Of a stretch of 53,529 bases of DNA, positions 17,068-24,703 are shown piece by piece. Below the pieces are notes generated by a model. That model saw only the letters and a list, made by a program, of their open reading frames with translations, was not told the origin of the DNA and ran no database searches. Source of the stretch: CAWHPS01 sp963831235 (lineage in GTDB: Bacteria; Fibrobacterota; OXYB2-FULL-49-7; JAEUSG01); assembly GCA_963831235.1 (NCBI GenBank), contig CAWHPS010000069.1, positions 1 through 53,529 on the forward strand, read 5' to 3'. Each line of letters opens with the position of its first letter. Position 1 is the first letter of the stretch. The position numbers and the translations under genes are program-made.

Positions 17068-17628
17068 TTATGCGCCGCCGGTTGCAGTTGCAGCCTTGCC
17101 GGCCTTCTTCCTTACATGCTCACCGGCATACCGGACACCCTTGCCTTTGTATGGTTCGGGTTTCTTGAATGATCTTATTCGAGCCGCCATCTGACCCACA
17201 TTATGCTTATCAGGCCCTGAAATCTTTACACGGGAGGTTCCTTCAAGAGCAAAGGTTACATTTTCAGGTGCCTTCACAAAAATCTGGTGCGAATATCCCA
17301 ATGAAAATTCCAAGTCCTTCCCTTTTAAAACCGCTTTATACCCGACCCCTTGAATTTCCAAGGTTTTCTCAAATCCCTTGCTTACACCTTCGACCATATT
17401 ATGAATGAGCGCGCGGTAAAGCCCATGCATAGCCACAACAGCCTTATCATCAGAGGCTCGTTTTATATGAACAATATTGTCTTTTATGTCAAATGAAATC
17501 TTTTCGCTGCCGGGCTGTAGAACCTCTTTCAATTTTCCCTTGGGTCCTTCTACAAAAATCGCACCGTCGGCAATAGTTACTTTTACCTTGGCGGGTATTT
17601 CTATGGGCAATTTTCCTATTCGTGACAT
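17068..17628 (-). CDS. rplF: 50S ribosomal protein L6
   Basis: The 186-residue L6 starts MSRIGKLPIEIPAKV, has two repeated alpha/beta domains and the signature SGPDKHNVGQMAARIRSFKKPEPYKGKGVRYAGE near the C-terminus. It lies between rpsH and rplR. It helps form the GTPase-factor binding region. Confidence 0.95.
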   Translation of the reverse strand: MSRIGKLPIEIPAKVKVTIADGAIFVEGPKGKLKEVLQPGSEKISFDIKDNIVHIKRASDDKAVVAMHGLYRALIHNMVEGVSKGFEKTLEIQGVGYKAVLKGKDLEFSLGYSHQIFVKAPENVTFALEGTSRVKISGPDKHNVGQMAARIRSFKKPEPYKGKGVRYAGEHVRKKAGKAATATGGA

Positions 17629-17654
17629 ATCTTAATCCTTAATGTAAAAGACGG

Positions 17655-18050
17655 CTACCAGACCTTGCAGATCGCTTCGCCGCCAACGTTCTTTGCTTTT
17701 GCTTCTCGATCAGTAACCACACCAATAGGTGTTGTCATAATGGTAAATCCCAAACCTGAAAGCACACGGGGAATACCCGATGATTTATAATAAACACGCC
17801 TGCCTGGCTTTGATAAACGAACAAGTCCGTTTATAACGCTTTCACCTTTATTGTATTTCAACAGCACCTTGACGGTACCTTGGGCCGTGTCATCTACTAC
17901 AACGTATTTCCGGATGAATTTCTCTTCCTGGAGAATACGGCAGATTTCCTGTTTTAGTTTTGAGGCTGGGAATGACACGGTTTTCTGCCCTGCCATGATT
18001 GCATTACGAATCCGGGTTAGCATGTCTGACAATCTGTCTGTACTCGGCAT
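17655..18050 (-). CDS. rpsH: 30S ribosomal protein S8
   Basis: The 131-residue S8 has the N-terminal DRLSDMLTRIRNAIMAGQKTV and the C-terminal GIPRVLSGLGFTIMTTPIGVVTDREAKAKNVGGEAICKVW, both family hallmarks. It binds the central domain of 16S rRNA and in E. coli represses the spc operon. It lies between rpsN and rplF. Confidence 0.95.
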   Translation of the reverse strand: MPSTDRLSDMLTRIRNAIMAGQKTVSFPASKLKQEICRILQEEKFIRKYVVVDDTAQGTVKVLLKYNKGESVINGLVRLSKPGRRVYYKSSGIPRVLSGLGFTIMTTPIGVVTDREAKAKNVGGEAICKVW

Positions 18051-18086
18051 CTCTTTACTATCTCCTTAGCTTGAATAAACTTTTCC

Positions 18087-18272
18087 TTACCAGCTTGCTT
18101 TTGTTACACCTGGGATAAGCCCCTTCAGCGCCATTTCCCGGAAGCAGATTCTACATAGGCCGAAATCACGCAGGTAAGCGCGTGAACGACCGCATTTCTG
18201 GCATCTGTTATGGGTGCGGGTCTTGAATTTCGGTTTTTTCTTGCTCTTTTCAATAAGGGCTTTCCTGGCCAC
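18087..18272 (-). CDS. rpsN: 30S ribosomal protein S14, zinc-binding short form
   Basis: The 61-residue type Z S14 starts at a GTG (ARKALIEKSKKKPKFKTR), supported by GGGAGGAA upstream inside the end of rplE. A longer reading would overlap rplE by 80 bases and has no support. The zinc site C-x2-C...C-x2-C (RCQKCGRSRAYLRDFGLCRICF) is intact. It begins 1 bp after the rplE stop. Confidence 0.93.
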   Translation of the reverse strand: MARKALIEKSKKKPKFKTRTHNRCQKCGRSRAYLRDFGLCRICFREMALKGLIPGVTKASW

Positions 18273-18273
18273 G

Positions 18274-18900
18274 TTAGTTTCCTCCCTTTTCCTGCTCCGG
18301 CTTGACCGCTGATTTAGTTTCCTTCTTTGCCTTCTTTGCTTCATCTTCAACATCCTTTTCCTTACGGAAAGGCATTCCTAATTCTTGAAGCAATCCAAGT
18401 CCTTCAACATCATTCCTGGCACTGGTTACTATTGATATATCCATCCCGTGCAGTTTTTTAATCTTGTCGTGATCAATCTCGTGAAAAACAATCTGTTCTT
18501 TGAGGCCAATTGTATAATTGCCTCTGCCATCCATGCTCTTGCGCGATAACCCGCGAAAGTCGCGGATACGAGGGACAGCTAGCGAAATAAAACGATCCAG
18601 AAACTCCCACATATTGTTTCCGGAAAGTGATACTTTGCACCCGACAGCCTGTCCTTCTTTGACTTTAAAATTTGAAATTGCTTTTTTTGCTTTTGTTATT
18701 ACGGATTTCTGTCCGGTTATTAATGTCAAAGTTTTTGCTGCATCTTCGCTCAAGCCTGGATTAGTGGCAGGATCACCTGTACCGACATTAATAATTATAC
18801 GTTTTATAGTGGGCACCTGATGAATGTTTTTGTATCCGAATCTTTTGAGCAAAGCCGGAACAGCCTGTTCCTTATGGAACTTTTTTAATCGGGGTACCAT
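18274..18900 (-). CDS. rplE: 50S ribosomal protein L5 with charged C-terminal tail
   Basis: The L5 core has KRIIINVGTGDPATN, RGNYTIGLKEQIVFHEIDHDKI and a normal fold length of about 180 residues, followed by about 28 residues of Lys/Glu-rich tail. I chose the ATG at 18900 (MVPRLKKF, 208 residues). A TTG two codons earlier (18906) overlaps the rplX stop and could also be used, since GGAAGAG fits it slightly better. L5 binds 5S rRNA. Confidence 0.93.
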   Translation of the reverse strand: MVPRLKKFHKEQAVPALLKRFGYKNIHQVPTIKRIIINVGTGDPATNPGLSEDAAKTLTLITGQKSVITKAKKAISNFKVKEGQAVGCKVSLSGNNMWEFLDRFISLAVPRIRDFRGLSRKSMDGRGNYTIGLKEQIVFHEIDHDKIKKLHGMDISIVTSARNDVEGLGLLQELGMPFRKEKDVEDEAKKAKKETKSAVKPEQEKGGN

Positions 18901-18902
18901 AA

Positions 18903-19226
18903 TCAATCAATCTCTTCCTGAAGTTTCCGGGAAAACCGGACCTTCTTGTTGTTGTCCAGCATCTTCATACCGACCCTTGTGGGCTGGCCAGACTTTGGTG
19001 ATATTAACATTACATTGGAAATATCTACTGCAGCCTCTTTTTCGATAATTCCGCCACGTTGGTTGTTTTTATTGGGCTTTGTGTGCCGCTTGATAAGATT
19101 ATACCCTTCAACAAGCACCCTGTTTTTTTTAAGAAATACCTTAAGCACTTTGCCACTGAATTTCTTGCCGCCTGCAGCGCCTTTTCCAGCTATAACCTGA
19201 ACCATGTCGCCTTTTTTTATTTTCAT
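18903..19226 (-). CDS. rplX: 50S ribosomal protein L24
   Basis: The 107-residue assembly-initiator protein has a KOW motif near the N-terminus (KKGDMVQVIAGKGAAGGKKFSGKVLKVF) followed by VEGYNLIKRHTKPNKNNQRGGIIEKEAAVDISNVMLI. It lies between rplN and rplE. Confidence 0.95.
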   Translation of the reverse strand: MKIKKGDMVQVIAGKGAAGGKKFSGKVLKVFLKKNRVLVEGYNLIKRHTKPNKNNQRGGIIEKEAAVDISNVMLISPKSGQPTRVGMKMLDNNKKVRFSRKLQEEID

Positions 19227-19235
19227 TCTTTTCTC

Positions 19236-19604
19236 CTACAGCACTTCCGGTGCCAATGAAACTATTTTCATGAAGTTTTGATCCCGAAGTTCGCGGGCAA
19301 CCGGCCCAAAAATACGCGTACCCACAGGCTCTTTGTTGGCGTCAATCAAGACCGCCGCATTATCGCTGAATCGGATGTATGTGCCGTCTTTGCGTGATAC
19401 TTCTTTTGCTGTTCTGACTATTACAGCCTTTGTCACATCGCCCTTTTTGACATTACCACCGGGTATAGCATCTTTTATCGAAACTACAATGATGTCACCA
19501 ACCGAAGCATATCGCCGTTTGCTGCCGCCAAGAACCTTGATGCAAAGAACGCTTTTGGCTCCGGAGTTGTCGGCCACATGCAGACGGGTTTCTGTCTGAA
19601 TCAT
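19236..19604 (-). CDS. rplN: 50S ribosomal protein L14
   Basis: The 122-residue L14 starts MIQTETRLHVADNSGAKSVLCIKVLGGSKRRYA and contains DGTYIRFSDNAAVLI and GTRIFGPVARELR. Length and ends match the family exactly. It lies between rpsQ and rplX. Confidence 0.96.
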   Translation of the reverse strand: MIQTETRLHVADNSGAKSVLCIKVLGGSKRRYASVGDIIVVSIKDAIPGGNVKKGDVTKAVIVRTAKEVSRKDGTYIRFSDNAAVLIDANKEPVGTRIFGPVARELRDQNFMKIVSLAPEVL

Positions 19605-19619
19605 ATTATCCTCTTTCTC

Positions 19620-19877
19620 TTATTTCGCTTTCTTGAGAACCTGAATTACACGCCACCGCTTGCGTTTGGAAAGCGGGCGGGTTTCCATTATTTCAACAAT
19701 GTCACCTGGCTGACATTCGTTTTTCTCGTCGTGTACGAGATAATGTTTGTTCTTCTGCACAACACGATGATACAACGAATGCATCTCATGCCGTTCGATA
19801 TTCACAACAATTGTTTTCTTCATGCTATTCCGGATGACCTCGCCACTCCGGACTTTACGTTTTGTTCTTTCGGTCAT
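19620..19877 (-). CDS. rpsQ: 30S ribosomal protein S17
   Basis: The 85-residue OB-fold protein has the pattern GEVIRNSMKKTIVVNIERHEMHSLYHRVVQKNKHYLVHDEKNECQPGDIVEIMETRPLSKRKRWRV. Its ATG overlaps the TGA of rpmC (ATGA), indicating coupled translation. Confidence 0.95.
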   Translation of the reverse strand: MTERTKRKVRSGEVIRNSMKKTIVVNIERHEMHSLYHRVVQKNKHYLVHDEKNECQPGDIVEIMETRPLSKRKRWRVIQVLKKAK

Positions 19878-20095
19878 TTCACCTCCGCTGCATTCTGAAG
19901 CTTTTCCCGCTTTTTATCGCCACGGATTGTAAGCACTCTGGCCAAATCCTTGCGAAGCGAACGGAGTTTCAGGGGGTTTTCAAGCTGGCCGACCTTCTGC
20001 TGAAAACGCAGATTAAAGAGCGCCTCCCGTAGATCGGATTCCTTCTTGTTAAGTTCGTCTTCTGTGAGTATTTTAAGATCTGTAACTTTTTCCAT
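19874..20095 (-). CDS. rpmC: 50S ribosomal protein L29
   Basis: The 73-residue helical-hairpin protein contains LTEDELNKKESDLREALFNLRFQQKVGQLENPLKLRSLRKDLARVLTI, the L29 signature. It surrounds the exit tunnel with L23. It follows rplP by 2 bp and overlaps rpsQ by 4 bp. Confidence 0.95.
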   Translation of the reverse strand: MEKVTDLKILTEDELNKKESDLREALFNLRFQQKVGQLENPLKLRSLRKDLARVLTIRGDKKREKLQNAAEVK

Positions 20096-20097
20096 AA

Positions 20098-20511
20098 TTA
20101 TTTATCCTCGGCTTCTACGAAACTGGTTGAAATAGGAAGTTTTTGGGCACCCCTTTTTAAGGCTTCCCTGGCCTGCTCCCTATCCATACCGGTGAGTTCA
20201 AACAGTACACGTCCGGGATGGACAACAGCCACCCAGCCTTCTGGTGCGCCTTTTCCTTTTCCCATGCGTGTTTCAGCGGGCTTTTTCGTTATAGGCTTGT
20301 CGGGGAATACGCGGACCCACATCTTTGCGCCTTTTTTTATGTAACGGGCAATGGCCACGCGCGCAGCTTCGATTTGCCTACTGCTGACCCAGGCAGGTTC
20401 GAGTGATTGGATTCCGTAATCCCCAAATGTTACTATATTGCCGCGCACGGCACAGCCGCGCATTTTACCCTTTTGTTTTTTTCTCCACTTTACTTTTTTT
20501 GGACTCAGCAT
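20098..20511 (-). CDS. rplP: 50S ribosomal protein L16
   Basis: The 137-residue L16 starts MLSPKKVKWRKKQKGKMRG and contains PAWVSSRQIEAARVAIARYIKKGAKMWVRVFPDKPITKKPAETRMGKGKGAPEGWVAVVHPGRVLFEL. It lies between rpsC and rpmC. It is complete. Confidence 0.96.
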   Translation of the reverse strand: MLSPKKVKWRKKQKGKMRGCAVRGNIVTFGDYGIQSLEPAWVSSRQIEAARVAIARYIKKGAKMWVRVFPDKPITKKPAETRMGKGKGAPEGWVAVVHPGRVLFELTGMDREQAREALKRGAQKLPISTSFVEAEDK

Positions 20512-20544
20512 ATTGTTTTCGCCCTATCTGTTATTTGTTCTTGC

Positions 20545-21198
20545 TTACGCGTTTTCCTGCTGTTTTTCCTGCTTGATGATTTCACCTTTGAAAATATAGG
20601 TTTTGATTCCGATTATTCCATAGGTTGTATGTGCATTGACCTGAGCGTAATCGATATCAGCCCGAAGAGTATGAAGCGGAACCCTACCTTCCATTATTTG
20701 GATGCGTCTTGACATTTCCGCGCCGCCAAGGCGTCCGGATATCACAATTTTAACACCTTGCGCACCCATACGCATTGCGGACTGAATTGCTTTCTTCATG
20801 GCGCGTTTGTATGATATGCGCCTTTCAATCTGCTGCGCAATATTTTCTCCCACAAGCTGCGCATCGATTTCAGGACGTTTGATCTCGCGGATATTTATAT
20901 ATACTTCTTTTGAAGTTATGTGCTGGAGCTCTTCCTTAAGACGCTCCACCTCTTCGCCCTTCTTACCGATTACAATTCCCGGTCGTGCAGTGAAAATGTT
21001 GACCACAATACGTTTGGCTGTGCGATCGATGCCCACATTGCTTATACTAGCCTTCTGGAGCCTGATTCCTATGTAGCGACGAATGAGCATGTCCTCTTTA
21101 AGGAGCAACGCAAACTTGTCGCTTTTCGCGAACCAGCGCGAATTCCAAGTTTTGTTGATGCCGAGTCTAAGGCCGATAGGATTCGATTTCTGACCCAA
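20545..21198 (-). CDS. rpsC: 30S ribosomal protein S3
   Basis: The 217-residue S3 starts GQKSNPIGLRLGINKTWNSRWFA, has a KH domain with GKKGEEVERLKEEL and the C-terminal GCK-like region ISGRLGGAEMSRRIQIMEGRVPLHTLRADIDYA. The start is TTG with GGAGGG six bases upstream. It lies between rplV and rplP. Confidence 0.95.
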   Translation of the reverse strand: MGQKSNPIGLRLGINKTWNSRWFAKSDKFALLLKEDMLIRRYIGIRLQKASISNVGIDRTAKRIVVNIFTARPGIVIGKKGEEVERLKEELQHITSKEVYINIREIKRPEIDAQLVGENIAQQIERRISYKRAMKKAIQSAMRMGAQGVKIVISGRLGGAEMSRRIQIMEGRVPLHTLRADIDYAQVNAHTTYGIIGIKTYIFKGEIIKQEKQQENA

Positions 21199-21210
21199 AG
21201 TAACCCTCCG

Positions 21211-21549
21211 TTAATCCGATATAATTATTGAAATATGACAAGAACGTTTGAGCCGACGATAAGCCCGCCCCTGCGCCCGCGCACGAATCCGCTTGTATGA
21301 TGAAGCAGAATCAACGCAAACTTCCTTGACAAAAACCTTTTCAGTGTCAACATTTGGACTTACTGTCGCCATATTGGCTACTGCGGACTTAAGTATCTTT
21401 TCAATGATTATGGCCGCCCTTTTGCGATCACGCATAACCGTAAGGAAATTAAGCGCCTGATCAACTGTTTTTTCGCGAATTTCATCGGCAATCTGCCGCA
21501 CCTTGCGTGCAGACATCAACATATTCTTCAGTTTAGCTTTAGCTTCCAT
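21211..21549 (-). CDS. rplV: 50S ribosomal protein L22
   Basis: The 112-residue L22 has the typical N-terminus AKLKNMLMSARKVRQIADEIREKTVDQALNFL and the long beta-hairpin that reaches the exit tunnel (ASSYKRIRARAQGRAYRRLKRSCHISIII). It lies between rpsS and rpsC. Confidence 0.95.
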   Translation of the reverse strand: MEAKAKLKNMLMSARKVRQIADEIREKTVDQALNFLTVMRDRKRAAIIIEKILKSAVANMATVSPNVDTEKVFVKEVCVDSASSYKRIRARAQGRAYRRLKRSCHISIIISD

Positions 21550-21558
21550 AGTTGTTCC

Positions 21559-21852
21559 TTATTCTTCCTTCACAGTCGCGGTCTTTTCCTTGAGTTTCCC
21601 GCCGTGTCCGCGGAATGTACGCGTAGGCGAAAATTCACCAAGTTTGTGGCCCACCATGTTTTCCGATATATAAACCGGCACGAACTTTTTGCCGTTATGA
21701 ACGGAGAATGTATGGCCTATGAATTCAGGCAGCACAGTTGACCTTCTAGACCAGGTCTTTATTGGTTTTTTATCGCTCGAAGCATTCAGCGCATCAACCT
21801 TCTTCTGAAGATGCACATCAACGAACGGGCCCTTTTTTATCGAACGTGACAT
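21559..21852 (-). CDS. rpsS: 30S ribosomal protein S19
   Basis: The 97-residue S19 begins MSRSIKKGPFVDVHLQKKV and contains KTWSRRSTVLPEFIGHTFSVHNGKKFVPVYISENMVGHKLGEFSPTRTFRGHGG, the family core. It forms a 30S head complex with S13. It lies between rplB and rplV. Confidence 0.96.
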   Translation of the reverse strand: MSRSIKKGPFVDVHLQKKVDALNASSDKKPIKTWSRRSTVLPEFIGHTFSVHNGKKFVPVYISENMVGHKLGEFSPTRTFRGHGGKLKEKTATVKEE

Positions 21853-21864
21853 AATTTCCTTTCG

Positions 21865-22704
21865 TTACTTGTCGCTGTATCTCTTGACAATAAGACGACT
21901 GCTTGCTTTCTTGTGATGACGTGTCTTTTTGCCCTTGGCGTATAAGCCCCATGGTGATTCCGGATGCTGCCAGCCGCCGCCGCTCTTGGAACGCCCTTCA
22001 CCACCGCCCATGGGATGATCAACAGGATTCATGGCCATGCCGCGTACATGCGGCCTGATACCCATCCACCTTGAACGTCCAGCTTTTCCGATAATAATAT
22101 TTTCGTGTTCAAGATTTCCTACTTGTCCGATGACGGCATAACACTCACTGCGAAAAAGACGTATTTCTCCTGAGGGCATGCGCAGCTGAACCATCCCGCC
22201 TTCCTTTGCCATGACTGTGCAGAATGAACCTGCGCTTCTTGCTATTTGCCCGCCTTTTCCGTGTTTGAATTCGACATTATGCACCTCTGTACCGGCTGGA
22301 ATCTCTGATAAAGGCATTGCATTTCCAATTTTAATCGGGATATTGCTGCCGGCTACAATTTCCTCGCCTGTCTTGAGCCCGTTTGGCGCGAGCATATATG
22401 CCTTCTGTCCATCTTTATAACATAAAAGAGCAATGTTGGCTGTCCTGATTGGATCATATTCGAGTGCTACCACACGGGCCGGAATACCAGGCTTGTTGCG
22501 CACAAAATCAACCATGCGATATTTCTGCTTGTGCCCACCGCCGCGATGACGTGACGTAAGCTGCCCTTCGCTGTTTCGGCCACCAGTCTTGCGAAGGGGC
22601 TTCAAGAGCGATTTTTCCGGCGCTTTTTTTGTGAGAGATGTAAAATCCGCTACTGTTTTGAAGCGCAATGTCTTTGTTACGGGTCGGAATCTTTTTACTG
22701 CCAT
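21865..22704 (-). CDS. rplB: 50S ribosomal protein L2
   Basis: The 279-residue L2 has both RNA-binding halves and the peptidyl-transferase-proximal motif MNPVDHPMGGGEGRSKSGGG with its conserved His. The C-terminus KGKKTRHHKKASSRLIVKRYSDK is normal. It lies between rplW and rpsS. Confidence 0.96.
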   Translation of the reverse strand: MAVKRFRPVTKTLRFKTVADFTSLTKKAPEKSLLKPLRKTGGRNSEGQLTSRHRGGGHKQKYRMVDFVRNKPGIPARVVALEYDPIRTANIALLCYKDGQKAYMLAPNGLKTGEEIVAGSNIPIKIGNAMPLSEIPAGTEVHNVEFKHGKGGQIARSAGSFCTVMAKEGGMVQLRMPSGEIRLFRSECYAVIGQVGNLEHENIIIGKAGRSRWMGIRPHVRGMAMNPVDHPMGGGEGRSKSGGGWQHPESPWGLYAKGKKTRHHKKASSRLIVKRYSDK

Positions 22705-22710
22705 GAGACT

Positions 22711-22998
22711 CTATGCTCCTTCGAAGATAGGGATGTTCTGTCCGGCCTGAATACGCACTATGGCCTTTTTCCAGGAAGGACGCCTGCCGGAATAACGTCC
22801 CATACGCTTTATCTTGCCAAGCACGGTCTGCGTACGGACCGAAACAACCTTGACACTGAAGATTGATTCTATGGCTTTTTTAATCTGTACTTTGTTAGCG
22901 GAAGGATGTACGACAAAGGCGTACTTGTTCTGGTTCATCCGCATGATATTATTCTTTTCCGTAACCGAAGGGATACGGATTATGTCGCGTGCAGTCAT
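22711..22998 (-). CDS. rplW: 50S ribosomal protein L23
   Basis: The 95-residue protein at the tunnel exit contains IIRIPSVTEKNNIMRMNQNKYAFVVHPSANKVQIKKAIESIFSVKVVSVRT. Its ATG shares one base with the rplD stop (TAATG), indicating coupled translation. Confidence 0.95.
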   Translation of the reverse strand: MTARDIIRIPSVTEKNNIMRMNQNKYAFVVHPSANKVQIKKAIESIFSVKVVSVRTQTVLGKIKRMGRYSGRRPSWKKAIVRIQAGQNIPIFEGA

Positions 22999-23639
22999 TA
23001 TGCGCTCTCTTTTTCCTGTAACCGGTTTTTAAGTTCGGTAATTGATTTTTTTGTTAGAATAAGGTTCTCACTGTTCAAGATATCGTAAGGATTTACCTGG
23101 GCCGCTTTCACTATTTCGGTACCCTTGATGTTGCGGGCCGCAAGGAACAAGTTTTTATCATAATGATCTACTATGAAAAGATTTTTCTTTTCCCCTAATT
23201 TCATGGCCTTTACAACTGCTGCCATTTCTTTTGTCTTGGGACTGCCAATTGCAAGTTCGTCCATTATTCCCACATGGTTCTCTTTTGCCTTAAGCGAAAG
23301 AACACATATAAGAGCACCACGCCGTTTCTTTTTTGGAATAGCGCTGTAGTAATCCCTAGGCTTTGGACCAAAGGCCTTGTTTCCACGCACCCAAACAGCG
23401 GAGGTGTTTGAACCGGAGCGAGCACGTCCGGTACCCTTCTGCCGCCAGGGTTTTGTAGTGCCGCCTGACACTTCTTTACGGATTGGTGTACGTGCAGTTC
23501 CAAGACGCTGGTTGGCCAGATACTGTTTTACATACTCCCAGACAAGATTATCGTTTACCGGCTGTTCGAACAATTCGGGATCAAGCTTTGCTTTTCCGCT
23601 CTCTTTCCCTTCTTTGGTATACAATACTGCTTCTGCCAT
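22998..23639 (-). CDS. rplD: 50S ribosomal protein L4
   Basis: The 213-residue L4 has the conserved loop TRKEVSGG-like segment (TPIRKEVSGGTTKPWRQKGTGRARSGS) followed by WVRGNKAFGPKPRDY and the C-terminal Rossmann-like part. In E. coli L4 represses the S10 operon. It lies between rplC and rplW. Confidence 0.95.
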   Translation of the reverse strand: MAEAVLYTKEGKESGKAKLDPELFEQPVNDNLVWEYVKQYLANQRLGTARTPIRKEVSGGTTKPWRQKGTGRARSGSNTSAVWVRGNKAFGPKPRDYYSAIPKKKRRGALICVLSLKAKENHVGIMDELAIGSPKTKEMAAVVKAMKLGEKKNLFIVDHYDKNLFLAARNIKGTEIVKAAQVNPYDILNSENLILTKKSITELKNRLQEKESA

Positions 23640-23646
23640 GATTTAC

Positions 23647-24279
23647 CTATTTTCTCCCGTTGACTTTAACGATATCCACGAGCCGATTGTTACATCCGGG
23701 CACAGCCCCGCGCAGGACAATCAGGTTTTTATCTTTTATTACCTGTACTATTTCAATATTTCTGATAGTGCAATGAGCATTTCCAAGATGACCCGCCATT
23801 TTCTTTCCTTTCCAGACACGGGCTGGATCAGTATGCTGGCCAATTGAGCCACCTTCACGGTGCATGGTATTTCCGTGTGTTTCCCTGCCGCGCTGAAAAT
23901 TGTGGCGTTTTATAACACCTGCAAAACCGCGTCCTTTTGAAACACCTTCGACATTGACCATTTTTATATTTTCAAAGGATTCTGCTCCAATTTCTTGTCC
24001 AACCTGATACTGTGTTATGTCGTCTGCATGCATTTCACGAATATAGCGCATTGGACCTGAATTAGCTTTTTTATAGATACCCAATAAAGGTTTTACAAGC
24101 GCCTTTTCTTTGCACTGTTCGTACCCTACAACAAGAGCATCGTAACCATCCGTCTTTTTGGTTTTGATTTGCAAGACTTTGCTTGGCAGAACAGAGACAA
24201 CAGTAACTGCTATTTTGTGTCCCTTGTCGTCGTAAAGTGACGTCATACCGACTTTTTTTCCGAATATTTTATTTACCAT
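23647..24279 (-). CDS. rplC: 50S ribosomal protein L3
   Basis: The 210-residue L3 starts MVNKIFGKKVGMTSLYDDKG and contains the signature GRGFAGVIKRHNFQRGRETHGNTMHREGGSIGQ...GKKMAGHLGN. It lies between rpsJ and rplD. It is complete. Confidence 0.96.
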   Translation of the reverse strand: MVNKIFGKKVGMTSLYDDKGHKIAVTVVSVLPSKVLQIKTKKTDGYDALVVGYEQCKEKALVKPLLGIYKKANSGPMRYIREMHADDITQYQVGQEIGAESFENIKMVNVEGVSKGRGFAGVIKRHNFQRGRETHGNTMHREGGSIGQHTDPARVWKGKKMAGHLGNAHCTIRNIEIVQVIKDKNLIVLRGAVPGCNNRLVDIVKVNGRK

Positions 24280-24309
24280 AATCCTTATCCTTCAGTTTCC
24301 TTCTGCCTT

Positions 24310-24618
24310 TTATACCTTGATTTCAACGTCAACACCCGCAGGAAGATCGAGTTTCATAAGAGAATCTATTGTCTGCGGAGTGGAATCAATGATGTCTATC
24401 AACCTTTTATGAATTCTTGTTTCAAATTGTTCTCGTGACTTCTTGTTTACGAAGGGCGAACGTAAAACCGTATAACTCTTTTTTTTGGTGGGCAGTGGAA
24501 CCGGCCCATAGATACGTGCTCCTGATGTTTTGGCCGTACGGACTATGTCCGCGGCTGATTTATCGAGCATGTTGTGATCATACGATTTAAGTTTTATCCT
24601 GATTTTTTCTCCTGGCAC
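24310..24618 (-). CDS. rpsJ: 30S ribosomal protein S10 (NusE)
   Basis: The 102-residue S10 contains IRIKLKSYDHNMLDKSAADIVRTAKTSGARIYGPVPLPTKKKSYTVLRSPFVNKKSREQFETRIHKRLIDI. The start is GTG, supported by AGGAG seven bases upstream. It is also the NusG partner in transcription-translation coupling. It is 85 bp downstream of fusA; tuf is not between them as it is in many genomes. Confidence 0.95.
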   Translation of the reverse strand: MPGEKIRIKLKSYDHNMLDKSAADIVRTAKTSGARIYGPVPLPTKKKSYTVLRSPFVNKKSREQFETRIHKRLIDIIDSTPQTIDSLMKLDLPAGVDVEIKV

Positions 24619-24703
24619 TTTTCTTCTCCTGTTTTTTTATCCGTTGCCCCTGATTCACCCCTAATAATTAATCTGCATTCAGTAGGATGATTCAGTATAT
24701 TAT

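Noticed and set aside
18273..18353. Longer rpsN reading overlapping rplE by 80 bases
   Set aside because: The GTG at 18272 has a strong binding site and yields the standard 61-residue S14.
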